The translations under genes and the position numbers were made by a program. The notes under the pieces were generated by a model. It worked only from the letters and a program-made list of their open reading frames with translations, had not been told where the DNA came from and did no database searches. A DNA stretch of 62,759 bases from Pseudomonas nitroreducens (GTDB lineage: Bacteria > Pseudomonadota > Gammaproteobacteria > Pseudomonadales > Pseudomonadaceae): positions 1 through 62,759 of the forward strand of contig NZ_JACHLI010000039.1 in assembly GCF_014204515.1 (NCBI RefSeq), in the 5' to 3' direction. Shown piece after piece: positions 53,955-61,940 of the stretch. Within the stretch, counting starts at the first letter, position 1. Every line of letters starts with the position of its first letter.

Positions 53955-55519
53955 AGCTGAACCTGCCCGTCAGCGGGCGCCAGGTGGATGTCCCGGTGAA
54001 CGCCAACATCCTTTCCACCACCGACCTGAAAGGCGCGGTCACCCACGTCAACCCGGACTTCCTGCAGATCAGCGGCTTTTCCGCCGAGGAGCTGCTGGGC
54101 TTCAACCACAACCGCGTACGCCACCCGGACATGCCGCCCGCCGCCTTCGCCCACCTTTGGCAGACGCTGCAGGCCGGGCGCAGCTGGATGGGGCTGGTGA
54201 AGAACCGCTGCCGCAATGGCGACCACTACTGGGTCAGCGCCTTCGTCACGCCGATCCGCCATGGAGGCAAGGTGGTCGAGTACCAATCCGTGCGGACCCG
54301 TGCTGGCGCCGCGCAGATCGAGGCGGCGGAGCGTCTCTACGGGCGGATGCGCAAAGGGCTGTCTGTGCGCCGCCCCCGTATGCCGCTGGTGGCGCAATTG
54401 GTGCTCGGGCTTGTATTGGCGCAGGCCGGCGGTGCGCTGCTGGCGCTACTGCTACCCAAGCTGACCATACTGGGCTTCCTGCTGGCGCTGGGGGCGTCCG
54501 GCACCTGGCTGGTGCTGCGCCTGCAGCCACTCGGCGCGCTGCTCGGGCGGGCGCGGAAGATCGCCGACAACCCGCTGAGCCAGCAGCTCTATTCGGGCCG
54601 CGCGGATGAATTCGGCGAGCTGGATTTCGCCTTGCGCATGCGGGAAGCGGAGACCGCCGCGGTAGTCGGGCGCATGGCCGACGCCTCGCAGCAACTGGCC
54701 GAACATGCCGCCGCGCTGGCCGACGCCATGGCCGGTGGCAGCGTCGCCACGCAACTGCAGCAGCGCGAGACGGAGCAGGTCGCCAGCGCCATGCAGCAGC
54801 TGGCGCAGAGCGTCCAGGAAGTCGCCCGGCATGCGCAGCACAGCGCGGTGGCGGCACAGTGCAGCGAGCGCATTACCCAGTCCGGCCATCAGGACGTCCA
54901 CGGCACTCGCGGGCAACTGGCGGAACTGGAGGCCGGCGTGCGTGCCGCCAGCGTGGCGGTCGAGCAGCAGAAGGAACACAGCGAGGCGATTTCGCGGATG
55001 CTGGAGGTGATCCGCGATGTCGCCGGGCGGACCAATCTTCTCGCGCTCAACGCCGCCATCGAGGCAGCGCGCGCCGGGGAAAGCGGACGTGGGTTCGCGG
55101 TGGTCGCCGACGAGGTGCGGGCCCTGGCTTCGCGTGCCGAGCATTCGGCGCGAGACATCCAGGCGCTGGTCGGCAATCTCCAGCAGGGCGCCGAGGAGTC
55201 GGTACGGGCGCTCTGGCTGTGCTGCGAGCAGGCGGTGGCCAGCCTGGCCCAGGCCGGCCAGGCGGCGGGCACGCTGGAGAAGATCAGCGAGCAGGTCTCG
55301 GCGATCCAGCGCATGAGCCTGGAGATCGCCGAAGCCATCGAGGAACAGGGCGCCGCCAGCGAGGACGTGCAGCGCAGCCTGCACGCCATCCGCGGCTCGG
55401 CCGACAGCAACGCGGCGCAGGTCGGCACCTGTCAGCGCAGCGCTGCGCGGATGGCGGAACTGTCGGCGGAACTACGGATGCTGGCGGAGCATTTCTGGGA
55501 GGGCAGCCGCGCGGGTTAG
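53951..55519 (+). CDS. Aer-like PAS methyl-accepting chemotaxis protein
   Basis: Energy/oxygen-taxis receptor, 522 aa. N-terminal PAS (~20-115; ISTTDLKG-type, STTDLKGAVTHVNPDFLQIS), two adjacent hydrophobic spans (~145-190), HAMP-like linker and a C-terminal signalling domain with the hairpin tip RTNLLALNAAIEAARAGE. No separate periplasmic domain, as in Aer. ATGA overlap with the globin-DGC gene. It converges on yqaE with 4 nt overlap. Confidence 0.88.
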   Translation: MKLNLPVSGRQVDVPVNANILSTTDLKGAVTHVNPDFLQISGFSAEELLGFNHNRVRHPDMPPAAFAHLWQTLQAGRSWMGLVKNRCRNGDHYWVSAFVTPIRHGGKVVEYQSVRTRAGAAQIEAAERLYGRMRKGLSVRRPRMPLVAQLVLGLVLAQAGGALLALLLPKLTILGFLLALGASGTWLVLRLQPLGALLGRARKIADNPLSQQLYSGRADEFGELDFALRMREAETAAVVGRMADASQQLAEHAAALADAMAGGSVATQLQQRETEQVASAMQQLAQSVQEVARHAQHSAVAAQCSERITQSGHQDVHGTRGQLAELEAGVRAASVAVEQQKEHSEAISRMLEVIRDVAGRTNLLALNAAIEAARAGESGRGFAVVADEVRALASRAEHSARDIQALVGNLQQGAEESVRALWLCCEQAVASLAQAGQAAGTLEKISEQVSAIQRMSLEIAEAIEEQGAASEDVQRSLHAIRGSADSNAAQVGTCQRSAARMAELSAELRMLAEHFWEGSRAG

Positions 55520-55674
55520 CGCTTGGCGATGATGTACACGGCGTGGACGATGCCGGGGATGTAGCCGAGCAGCGTCAGCAGGATGTTGAGCCAGAACGCG
55601 CCGCCGAAACCGACCTGGAGGAACACGCCCAGCGGCGGCAGGATGATGGCGATGATGATGCGGATGAGGTCCAT
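55516..55674 (-). CDS. YqaE/Pmp3 family small membrane protein
   Basis: 52-aa Pmp3/UPF0057 proteolipid with two membrane helices (LIRIIIAIILPPLGVFLQVG and FWLNILLTLLGYIPGIVHAV). The P-P-L-G-V and G-Y-I-P-G-I-V-H-A motifs are diagnostic. Often stress-induced and involved in membrane potential. AAGGAG precedes ATG 55674. Convergent with aer, sharing 4 nt at the stops. Confidence 0.9.
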   Translation of the reverse strand: MDLIRIIIAIILPPLGVFLQVGFGGAFWLNILLTLLGYIPGIVHAVYIIAKR

Positions 55675-55817
55675 GCGGTGGCTCCTTGTGAGATTGCCTC
55701 GTGCAAGGAATTGACCGCGGGCAAGCGAAGCGGGTTCAGAGAATCTGGCGGCGCCTGGCGGAGTACCCCATCGATGAACACGCGCAAGCCGGTGCCGATG
55801 GCTTGGGCGGGCAGACA

Positions 55818-55895
55818 ATCGCGGACGGAGTCCGCTCCTATGCCCCCGGAGACACCGGCGCTCGCCTCATGCGTAGGAGCGGACTCTGTCCGCGA
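55818..55895. repeat. inverted REP pair upstream of yqaE
   Basis: ATCGCGGACGGAGTCCGCTC and its inverted partner flank ~30 nt between yqaE and the glutamine-synthetase gene, which ends at 55920. Confidence 0.85.
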
Positions 55896-55919
55896 AGATT
55901 TCAGGTCCGCCGTGAAGCC

Positions 55920-57269
55920 TCAGAGGAACCAGCGGTACTCCCGCGCGCTGACTTCGTTCATGAAGTCCAGGTGGTCGTGGCGCTTGTTCTCGCAGTAGAC
56001 GAAGACGAACTCGCTGCCCAGGCCTTCCTTCACCACCGGGTGGTCTTCCATCTCGGCGACGGCGCCGAGCATGTCGCGGGGGAAGTCGATGCCGCTGTCG
56101 CGGTCTTCGTTCAGCGGCGGGATCGGTTCCTGGCGGGCTTCCAGGCCGTGCTCCATGCCGGTGAGGATCGCCGCCAGCACCAGGTACGGGTTGGCGTCGG
56201 CGCCGGCCAGGCGGTGTTCGATGCGCAGGTTCTTGCCGTCAGATTCCGGAATGCGGATGCACGCGTCGCGGTCCTCGAAGCCCCAGCTGGCCTTGCTCGC
56301 GGCGTTCACGCGGGAGCCATAGCGGCGGTAGGCGTTGTGGTTGGCAGCGAAGATCGGCATGCAGTGCGGCAGCAGTTCCAGGCAGCCAGCCACGGCGTGG
56401 CGCAGGGCCTGCTGGTTGTCGCGGTCGAGCAGGTTGTTGCCGTCACGATCGTAAAGGCTGACGTGCACGTGCATGCCGCTACCCGGCGCATGCAGGTAAG
56501 GCTTGCTCATGAAGCTGGCGCGGTAGCCGTGCTTGAGCGCGACGCCACGGGTAGCGCGGGTGAACAGCGCGGCCTGGTCGGCGGCGTGCAGGCCGTCGTC
56601 GCAGTGCGCGAAGTTGATCTCGAACTGGCCGGGGCCGATCTCGGCGGTGATGACGTTGGCGTCCACGCCCTGCTCGCGGGAGGCTTCGACGATTTCATGG
56701 AGCACGTCGGAGAAGCGCGACAGGCGCTCGATATGCATGTTCGGCTGGTCGTCCTCGTCATCGCACAGCGGGTCGCGCGGGTACTGCGGCAAGCCGGCAT
56801 CCAGCTTCCTGTCGAACAGGTAGAACTCCAGCTCGAAAGCCACCACCGGGCGGATGCCCTTGGCCTCCAGGCGCTGCATGACGCGGGCGAGTACTTCGCG
56901 CGGCTCGAATTCGATGGGCGCCTCGGTACCGTCGGAGCTGATCAGCATCTGCCCCAGCGGCTGGTTCTCCCAGCGCACCGGCTTGAGCGAGCCGGGGATC
57001 AGGCGGCGCGGTGCGTCCGGGTCGCCGTCATTGAAGCAGTAGTCGCCGATGGGGTGCAGGCCACCCTGTACGCCCAGCAGCACGCAGTTCTGCGGCAGTT
57101 TCAGCGGGCTGCCGGCGGCGACTTTCTCCAGCATGTCCACGGGGTAGCGCTTGCCGTAGAAGTGGCCGGGAATGTCCAGGCAGATCAGGTCGACGTAGCG
57201 GATGTCCGGGTATTGCTGGCGGAAGGCGCGGACTTCGCTGAGCAGGTCGGGATGCATCGGGCGGTTCAT
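55920..57269 (-). CDS. gamma-glutamylpolyamine synthetase (glutamine-synthetase family)
   Basis: Glutamine-synthetase-fold enzyme likely joining glutamate to a polyamine or related amine. 449 aa. Catalytic region FELEFYLFD, ITAEIGPGQFEINF, SGMHVHVSLYD and the loop NAASKASWGFEDRD; R-I-E-H-R-L-A-G-A-D-A-N-P-Y near residue 345. The start MNRPMHPDLL at 57269 has a weak ribosome site. Third gene of oxidase-regulator-synthetase, after a strong hairpin. In P. aeruginosa similar enzymes (SpuI/PauA) act on putrescine and other amines. Confidence 0.87.
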   Translation of the reverse strand: MNRPMHPDLLSEVRAFRQQYPDIRYVDLICLDIPGHFYGKRYPVDMLEKVAAGSPLKLPQNCVLLGVQGGLHPIGDYCFNDGDPDAPRRLIPGSLKPVRWENQPLGQMLISSDGTEAPIEFEPREVLARVMQRLEAKGIRPVVAFELEFYLFDRKLDAGLPQYPRDPLCDDEDDQPNMHIERLSRFSDVLHEIVEASREQGVDANVITAEIGPGQFEINFAHCDDGLHAADQAALFTRATRGVALKHGYRASFMSKPYLHAPGSGMHVHVSLYDRDGNNLLDRDNQQALRHAVAGCLELLPHCMPIFAANHNAYRRYGSRVNAASKASWGFEDRDACIRIPESDGKNLRIEHRLAGADANPYLVLAAILTGMEHGLEARQEPIPPLNEDRDSGIDFPRDMLGAVAEMEDHPVVKEGLGSEFVFVYCENKRHDHLDFMNEVSAREYRWFL

Positions 57270-57310
57270 GATTTCTCTGGGGCCTTTGTGTGGGGCGCGG
57301 CCGGATCGTT

Positions 57311-57344
57311 TTCCCAAGCCAACCCTCGCGGGCTGGCTTGGGAA
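57311..57344 (-). terminator. hairpin between regulator and synthetase
   Basis: TTCCCAAGCC / GGCTTGGGAA outer stem with inner CCC/GGG pairing around TCGC. Adjacent to the regulator stop. No U tract, so partial attenuation or 3' protection. Confidence 0.6.
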
Positions 57345-57345
57345 A

Positions 57346-57897
57346 TCAGGTGAAGATCCACAGCACCCGCGTGGGTTTGTCGGTGAGGTTGCCGTAGCGG
57401 AACTGGCTGTGCGGCGGCAGCTGGAAACTGTCGTTGGGGTAGAGGGTGATGGTGTCGTCCTCGTACCAGATGGTCAGCTCGCCCTCGAGGACGAAGCCGC
57501 CCTGCTCCGAGCTGTCGTCCAGGTGGCCTTCGCCACTGGTGGCGCCGGGGGCGAGGATGCTGTCGAGCATGGAGAAGCCGCCGGACATGTTCGGCGAGGC
57601 GAGGATGTCGGTGACGCCGCCGGCGTAGTAGAGGGTGCGACGATCGTTCGGCCGGGTCACCCAGTCGCGCTCGCGGCGGGTGTCGCCGGCATAGAAGTAG
57701 GTGGTCGGCACGCCCAGCGCTTCGCTGATGGCGGTGAGGTCGGCGACGGTGGGTTGCGACAGGCCGCGCTCGACCTGGGAGAGAAAGCCCACCGAGCGGC
57801 CGATCTGCTCGGCCAGCTCGCCCAGGGTGAGGTTCTTGTGCTTGCGCAGGTCGCGGATCAGCGTGGCAAGGTGTTCGTTGGTGGCCGTCTGGGTCAT
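57346..57897 (-). CDS. XRE-cupin regulator (PuuR/PauR-like)
   Basis: Transcription regulator, 183 aa. XRE helix-turn-helix (residues ~15-70; LTLGELAEQIGRSVGFLSQVERG) and a C-terminal cupin (GFVLEGELTIWYEDDTITLYPNDSF). Resembles PuuR/PauR repressors of polyamine catabolism. Located between the FAD oxidase and the synthetase; the 59226-59274 palindrome upstream of the operon is a good operator candidate. Confidence 0.87.
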   Translation of the reverse strand: MTQTATNEHLATLIRDLRKHKNLTLGELAEQIGRSVGFLSQVERGLSQPTVADLTAISEALGVPTTYFYAGDTRRERDWVTRPNDRRTLYYAGGVTDILASPNMSGGFSMLDSILAPGATSGEGHLDDSSEQGGFVLEGELTIWYEDDTITLYPNDSFQLPPHSQFRYGNLTDKPTRVLWIFT

Positions 57898-57911
57898 GGC
57901 AGGGTCCGGAT

Positions 57912-59216
57912 TCAGATGAAATCCCGTAATCGATACCAGGCCTTGCCGACGGCTTCCAGTGGCGCGGCGAAGCGCTGGCCGCCGGGGAACCCGGGATTGC
58001 GGATGCGTTGATAGAGGTCAAGCTCGTCGCTGCGGCCGAACATGGCTTCGCTCACCGCGTGGGCGGCGGCCAGGCTGGGCAGTACGCCGTGACCGGAATA
58101 GCCCTGCAGCCAGTAGAGGTCGCCGCGTCGGCCGATGTCCGGGGTGCGCCGCATGCTGCAGTCGATGTGCCCGCCCCAGGCATATTCCAGCTCCACGCCC
58201 TTGAGCTGCGGGAACACCCGCTCGACGTAGGGACGGGTGGCGGCGCGGATGTCCGCGGGCATGCCGCCCAGGTAGGTGCAGCCGCCGCCGAACAGCAGGC
58301 GGTGGTCGGGGGTCAGGCGGAAGTAGTCGAGGACGAACTGGTTGTCGGTGACGCAGCAGTTCTTCGGCAGCAGCGAGCGCGCCAGTTCTTCGCCCAGCGG
58401 CGCGGTGGCGACCTGATAGGTGCCCACCGGCAGGATGCGCTCAGAGACGTCGCGGTCCAGCCCGTCGATGTAGGCGTTGCAGGCCAGCACCAGCGAGGCA
58501 CAGCGCACGCTGCTCCGCTCGCCATTAGAAAGCTCGGTGGTGACTTCGTAGCCACTGCCGGTCTCGCGGAAGCTCAGCGCGCGGGTCTGCTCGAAGATGC
58601 GCCCACCGGCGCGCTCGATGGCTCCCGCCAGGCCGTAGGCCAGCTTCAACGGGTTGAGGTGCGCGGAGTTGGGGTCGTACAGGCCAGCCTGGTAGCGGTC
58701 GCTGGCGATCCACTGCGGCAGCTCTTCGCGGGGGACGAACTGCAGGCCCTCATAACCCCAGCGGCGATTGGCTTCGGCCTGCCAGTCGTAGAGCGAACCA
58801 ACCCGGCGTTGCAGCACGGCGGTCCACAGGTGGCCGATGCGGTAGTCGCAGTCGAAACCATGGCGCTGCGGCAGGTCACGCAATTCGTGGGCGGCCCAGA
58901 GCATGCCCTGCCACAGGCGCAGCGCACCTTCGTGGCCGAGGTCGTCTTCGAGGGGGCCCAGGTCGCTGGACCAGCCCGGCAGTGCCTGCCCACCGTTGCG
59001 CCCGGAAGCGGCCCAGGCGATGCGGCTGGCCTCGATCATGCAGACCTGGCGGCCGCCTTCGACCAGTTGCAGCGCCGTGTGCAGGCCGCTGAAGCCCGCA
59101 CCGATGACCAGGACTTCGCACTCCAGCGGCTCGCGAAGGGCTTCGCGGGGCTGGATCAGCTCGGGGTTGGCGCCGGCATAGTAGGTGCCGACCGGCTCGC
59201 TGGAACGCAGGAACAT
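57912..59216 (-). CDS. PuuB-like gamma-glutamylpolyamine FAD oxidoreductase
   Basis: DAO-fold FAD oxidase, 434 aa. Dinucleotide-binding motif VLVIGAGFSGLHTALQLVEG at the N-terminus and C-terminal G-Y-S-G-H-G flavin site. Likely oxidises gamma-glutamylated polyamines; PuuB/PauB in known systems. Start at 59216 with GAGGT upstream. First gene of the cluster, directly downstream of a near-perfect palindrome. Confidence 0.86.
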   Translation of the reverse strand: MFLRSSEPVGTYYAGANPELIQPREALREPLECEVLVIGAGFSGLHTALQLVEGGRQVCMIEASRIAWAASGRNGGQALPGWSSDLGPLEDDLGHEGALRLWQGMLWAAHELRDLPQRHGFDCDYRIGHLWTAVLQRRVGSLYDWQAEANRRWGYEGLQFVPREELPQWIASDRYQAGLYDPNSAHLNPLKLAYGLAGAIERAGGRIFEQTRALSFRETGSGYEVTTELSNGERSSVRCASLVLACNAYIDGLDRDVSERILPVGTYQVATAPLGEELARSLLPKNCCVTDNQFVLDYFRLTPDHRLLFGGGCTYLGGMPADIRAATRPYVERVFPQLKGVELEYAWGGHIDCSMRRTPDIGRRGDLYWLQGYSGHGVLPSLAAAHAVSEAMFGRSDELDLYQRIRNPGFPGGQRFAAPLEAVGKAWYRLRDFI

Positions 59217-59225
59217 CGCGACCTC

Positions 59226-59274
59226 GTGAAATTGTTCTGATTATTTTTCATGAAAAATAACAGAACAAATTTCA
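59226..59274. promoter_or_regulatory. 49-bp near-perfect palindrome upstream of the polyamine cluster
   Basis: Arms GTGAAATT...AATTTCAC and the core TTATTTTTCATGAAAAATAA form an almost continuous inverted repeat with a one-base offset in each arm. It sits 10 nt before the FAD oxidase start, so it covers promoter and leader. Likely a PuuR/PauR-type operator. Confidence 0.8.
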
Positions 59275-59281
59275 CAAGGCT

Positions 59282-59309
59282 AGCCCGTCATGCTTCGGCA
59301 GGACGGGCT
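59282..59309 (-). terminator. terminator-like hairpin after the four-repeat membrane gene
   Basis: AGCCCGTC / GACGGGCT stem, 12-nt loop, lacking a clear U tract on the minus strand. Confidence 0.4.
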
Positions 59310-59322
59310 GCGTTTCGTCTCG

Positions 59323-60078
59323 TCAGGAAGACAGCACCGCGGCGCTGCCCTGCTCCTCGCGTTTCTGCCGCACGCTGACCACCACCAGCGCCACCAGGAT
59401 GGCGGCAAGAATGGCCGAGGAGCCGATGGTGCCGAAGTCCAGCCCGCCCTTCTCGTGGGATTTGGTCAGCACGTCGCCCAGGGTCGCGCCGAACGGCCGG
59501 GTCAGCACGAAGGCCACCCAGAACAGCAGCACCGAGGACAACTTGGTGAAGTAGTGCAGCAGCACCACCACGGCGATCAGGCTGCCGATCAGCAGCGCAC
59601 CGCCGGCGAAGCCCAGGCCGGAATCGTCGGCGAGGAAGTCGCCCAGCGCGGTGCCCAGGGTGTTGGAGAAGAGGATGGCGATCCAGTAGAACATCTCGCC
59701 CTTGAAGCTGCGGATGTTGTCCACCGACAGCGAGGTGCCGCTGAAGCGCCAGGCCGCGAAGATCGCCACCAGGATGCTGATCAGGATCGCCGAACCGGTG
59801 GCGTAGCCCAGGCCCAGGGTGCGGTCCATGAAGTCGGACATGGTGGTGCCGGCGGTGCTGGTGGAAAGGATCACCAGCCAGTACAGCCAGGGCACGTAGC
59901 GCTTGCTGGCAAGCTGGCCGACCAGGGTGACGAGGAACAGGCTGATGAGGATCAGCGAGCTGATCGCATAGCCGACGTTGAGGGTCATCGACAGCAGGTC
60001 GCCGGCGGTTTCCCCCAGGGTGGTGGCGCAGATCTTCATCACCCAGAAGGCCAGGGTGATCTGTGGCAGTTTGTTCAC
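59323..60078 (-). CDS. COG4705-like membrane protein with four G-D repeats
   Basis: Integral membrane protein, 251 aa, eight or so hydrophobic spans. Four internal repeats of the form T-x-G-x-T-x-G-D (ICATTLGETAGD, STSTAGTTMSDFMD, SNTLGTALGDFLAD, TRPFGATLGDVLTK) place acidic residues in the membrane, which suggests an ion or substrate path. GTG start with GGAGA upstream. Function unknown to me; transporter-like. Stands between the polyamine cluster and the FNR-like gene. Confidence 0.7.
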   Translation of the reverse strand: MNKLPQITLAFWVMKICATTLGETAGDLLSMTLNVGYAISSLILISLFLVTLVGQLASKRYVPWLYWLVILSTSTAGTTMSDFMDRTLGLGYATGSAILISILVAIFAAWRFSGTSLSVDNIRSFKGEMFYWIAILFSNTLGTALGDFLADDSGLGFAGGALLIGSLIAVVVLLHYFTKLSSVLLFWVAFVLTRPFGATLGDVLTKSHEKGGLDFGTIGSSAILAAILVALVVVSVRQKREEQGSAAVLSS

Positions 60079-60362
60079 GGGTTTATCTCCGGAGAATGAG
60101 CGGGATCGACGCGCGTCCTCCCGACCGCTCGCGTCGCTGCACCCCGGAGTCCATGGGCTCCCCCGATAACCCCCTGGCGCATGGTCGTGGAGACTGACGG
60201 CGGCGCGGTGAAGAAAGGGTCAAGCCGGTATGAAAAATCCATTGCCCAACTTCGCGTCCGTCCCGGCGACGGATGACAGATCACGTTCAGTTGCTATGGT
60301 TTTACGTGGGGGCAATGCGCCCGAGGGCCGCTTCATTTCGCGCGTGGCGCATGAGGATAGGG

Positions 60363-61073
60363 ATGAATCAGTTGATCAAACCGCAACCGTACTGCAAGAA
60401 CTGCCGGCTGGCGCCGCCGACCCTGAGCGACGACAAGGTCCAGGAGCTGGAGGCGATCATCAAGCCGGGGCACCTGCTGCACAAGGGTGACTTCGTGTTC
60501 CGCCAGGGCGACCCGTTCCACAGCGTGTACCTGGTGCGTTCCGGCTCGATCAAGACCTTCACCACCAACGAACAGGGCCTGGAGAAGATCACCGGCTTCT
60601 ACTTCGCCACCGAGATCTTCGGCTTCTCCGGCATGGGCGAAGGCAGCTACCCGGTGTCGGCGCAGGCGCTGGAAAGCACGCTGTGCAGCGAGATTCCGTT
60701 CCACCAGCTGGAGGAACTGTCGGCGCAGATTCCCGGGCTGTCGCACCAGATCATGCTGATGATGAGCCGCAAGATCCGCGAGGATCAGCAGATGAAGCTG
60801 CTGCTCTCGCGGCTGAATTCGGACTCGCGCATCGCCGCCTTCCTGCTGAACATTTCCGCGCATTTTCGCGAGCGCGGCTTCTCCGCCACGCGCTTCCGCC
60901 TGAGCATGTCGCGCAACGAGATCGGCGACTACCTGGGGCTGGCGGTGGAGACGGTCTCGCGCAGCTTCACCCGCCTGCAGAAGCACGGGCTGATCCGGGT
61001 GGATGGGCGGGAGACGGAGATCGTCGACTTCACCGAGCTGTGCGCGCTGGCCGGGGGTGAGGTAGAACTCTGA
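60363..61073 (+). CDS. FNR/Anr-like regulator lacking canonical Fe-S ligands
   Basis: CRP/FNR-family regulator, 236 aa, closely resembling Anr (GDFVFRQGDPF, VSAQALE, DDQQMKLLLSR-type region, RNEIGDYLGLAVETVSR). The E-T-V-S-R recognition helix predicts FNR-box binding (TTGAT-N4-ATCAA). In FNR/Anr four cysteines hold a 4Fe-4S cluster: CxxCxxxxxC plus one before EIPF. Here only C11 and C14 are retained; the third position is Thr20 and the fourth reads LCSEIPF, one residue early. ATG 60363 with GAGGATAGGG upstream. Cluster binding and oxygen response are therefore doubtful. Confidence 0.87.
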   Translation: MNQLIKPQPYCKNCRLAPPTLSDDKVQELEAIIKPGHLLHKGDFVFRQGDPFHSVYLVRSGSIKTFTTNEQGLEKITGFYFATEIFGFSGMGEGSYPVSAQALESTLCSEIPFHQLEELSAQIPGLSHQIMLMMSRKIREDQQMKLLLSRLNSDSRIAAFLLNISAHFRERGFSATRFRLSMSRNEIGDYLGLAVETVSRSFTRLQKHGLIRVDGRETEIVDFTELCALAGGEVEL

Positions 61074-61091
61074 GTTTCAGCGTGGGGGCGG

Positions 61092-61181
61092 GGTTCGCGA
61101 GCAAGCTCGCTCCTACGAAGAGCAACTGCCGCAACGCAGCAGCCCAGCCTTGAATCTGTAGGAGCGAGCTTGCTCGCGAAT
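61092..61181. repeat. inverted REP pair
   Basis: TTCGCGAGCAAGCTCGCTCC and its inverted copy. Same family as 8541-8622. Confidence 0.85.
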
Positions 61182-61205
61182 CGCCCGAGCATCGGAGCTT
61201 CGGAA

Positions 61206-61337
61206 CGCCCTCACCCTAACCCTGGCCGCGCGCCCCGCTCAAAGGGAGAGAGGGCTGATCAGCGCAGGATGGAACCGTGGCTTCAACCGGCACGGACGGC
61301 TCCCTCTCCCTCCGGGAGAGGGCTGGGGTGAGGGGGA
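61206..61337 (-). repeat. ~130-nt dispersed palindromic repeat, copy 2
   Basis: Reverse complement aligns with 8654-8777, ending GGGCTGGGGTGAGGG. Together with the nearby REPs it fills 61074-61410. No gene seen. Confidence 0.7.
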
Positions 61338-61380
61338 AAGCCCCGGCGCCAGCCCATCCGATCACACGAACCCCGCCTTT

Positions 61381-61407
61381 GTAGGAGCGGAGCTTCTCCG
61401 CGATCAC
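61381..61407 (+). repeat. single REP-like hairpin
   Basis: GTAGGAGCGGAGCTTCTCCG followed by CGATCAC; GCGGAG/CTTCTCCGC folds as a short stem. Confidence 0.6.
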
Positions 61408-61499
61408 CGCGACAGCGGTGCAATTCCCAGGACGGCACAATGCCCGCCCGAGCGCGGCCCGCTCCACCAGGTGATCACGTCCCGATCACACCACCATCG

Positions 61500-61613
61500 T
61501 TGTATCTGAATGAGGCTAACTATTAGTAAATCATAAGCAATTGATTTATATTACATTTATTTCACTAACATTTCTCCTAAATATTGTTCTTCACAGAGTT
61601 TCTGCTGGCTATT
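61500..61613. other. AT-rich segment at island border
   Basis: About 30-35% GC in DNA otherwise near 65%. No ORF. Ends exactly where IS3-like terminal sequence begins, so it is probably foreign DNA flanking the insertion. Confidence 0.7.
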
Positions 61614-61940
61614 TGAATCGCACCGGATTTCGTGGAGGCCGTTTCGTTTAAGTCAGGCCGCCATGGCCTGGCTTGCTTGTTGCCGGTGGAAGTTTGCCTC
61701 AGCCTCCGCAGGCGGGATATAGCCGATCGAGCTCAGCAGACGCGTGCACCCATCTCAAGGTCGCCATCTCGACAGCCTCGCGGTTCTTCCATGATTGACG
61801 GTGTATCAGCTCGGCCTTGTACAGCCCGTTGATGGTTTCGGCCAGGGCGTTGTCGTAGCTATCGCCTTTACTGCCAACCGAGGGCTCGATGCCGGCTTCG
61901 GCCAGTCGCTCGGTGTAGCGGATCGAGACGTACTGGGCGC
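61614..61940 (-). mobile_element. remnant of an IS3-family element (3' end of orfB)
   Basis: The terminal sequence begins TGAATCGCACCGGATTTC at 61614, typical of IS3-group ends. Minus-strand coding gives YVSIRYTERLAEAGIEPSVG and SYDNALAETINGLYKAE, the DDE integrase region. The element is cut at ~61940, where IS30-like sequence starts. Confidence 0.8.
61653..61940 (-). pseudogene. IS3 transposase orfB fragment, frameshifted
   Basis: Reads RYTERLAEAGIEPSV ... ATLRWVH, then the frame breaks where the family has WFNH; the expected SSIGYIPPAEAEANF continues in another frame and ends at 61653. An internal deletion of roughly 11 nt and loss of the N-terminal part make it non-functional. Confidence 0.8.

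Noticed and set aside
60079..60362. FNR box upstream of the FNR-like gene
   Set aside because: I found no TTGAT-N4-ATCAA-like site in this gap.
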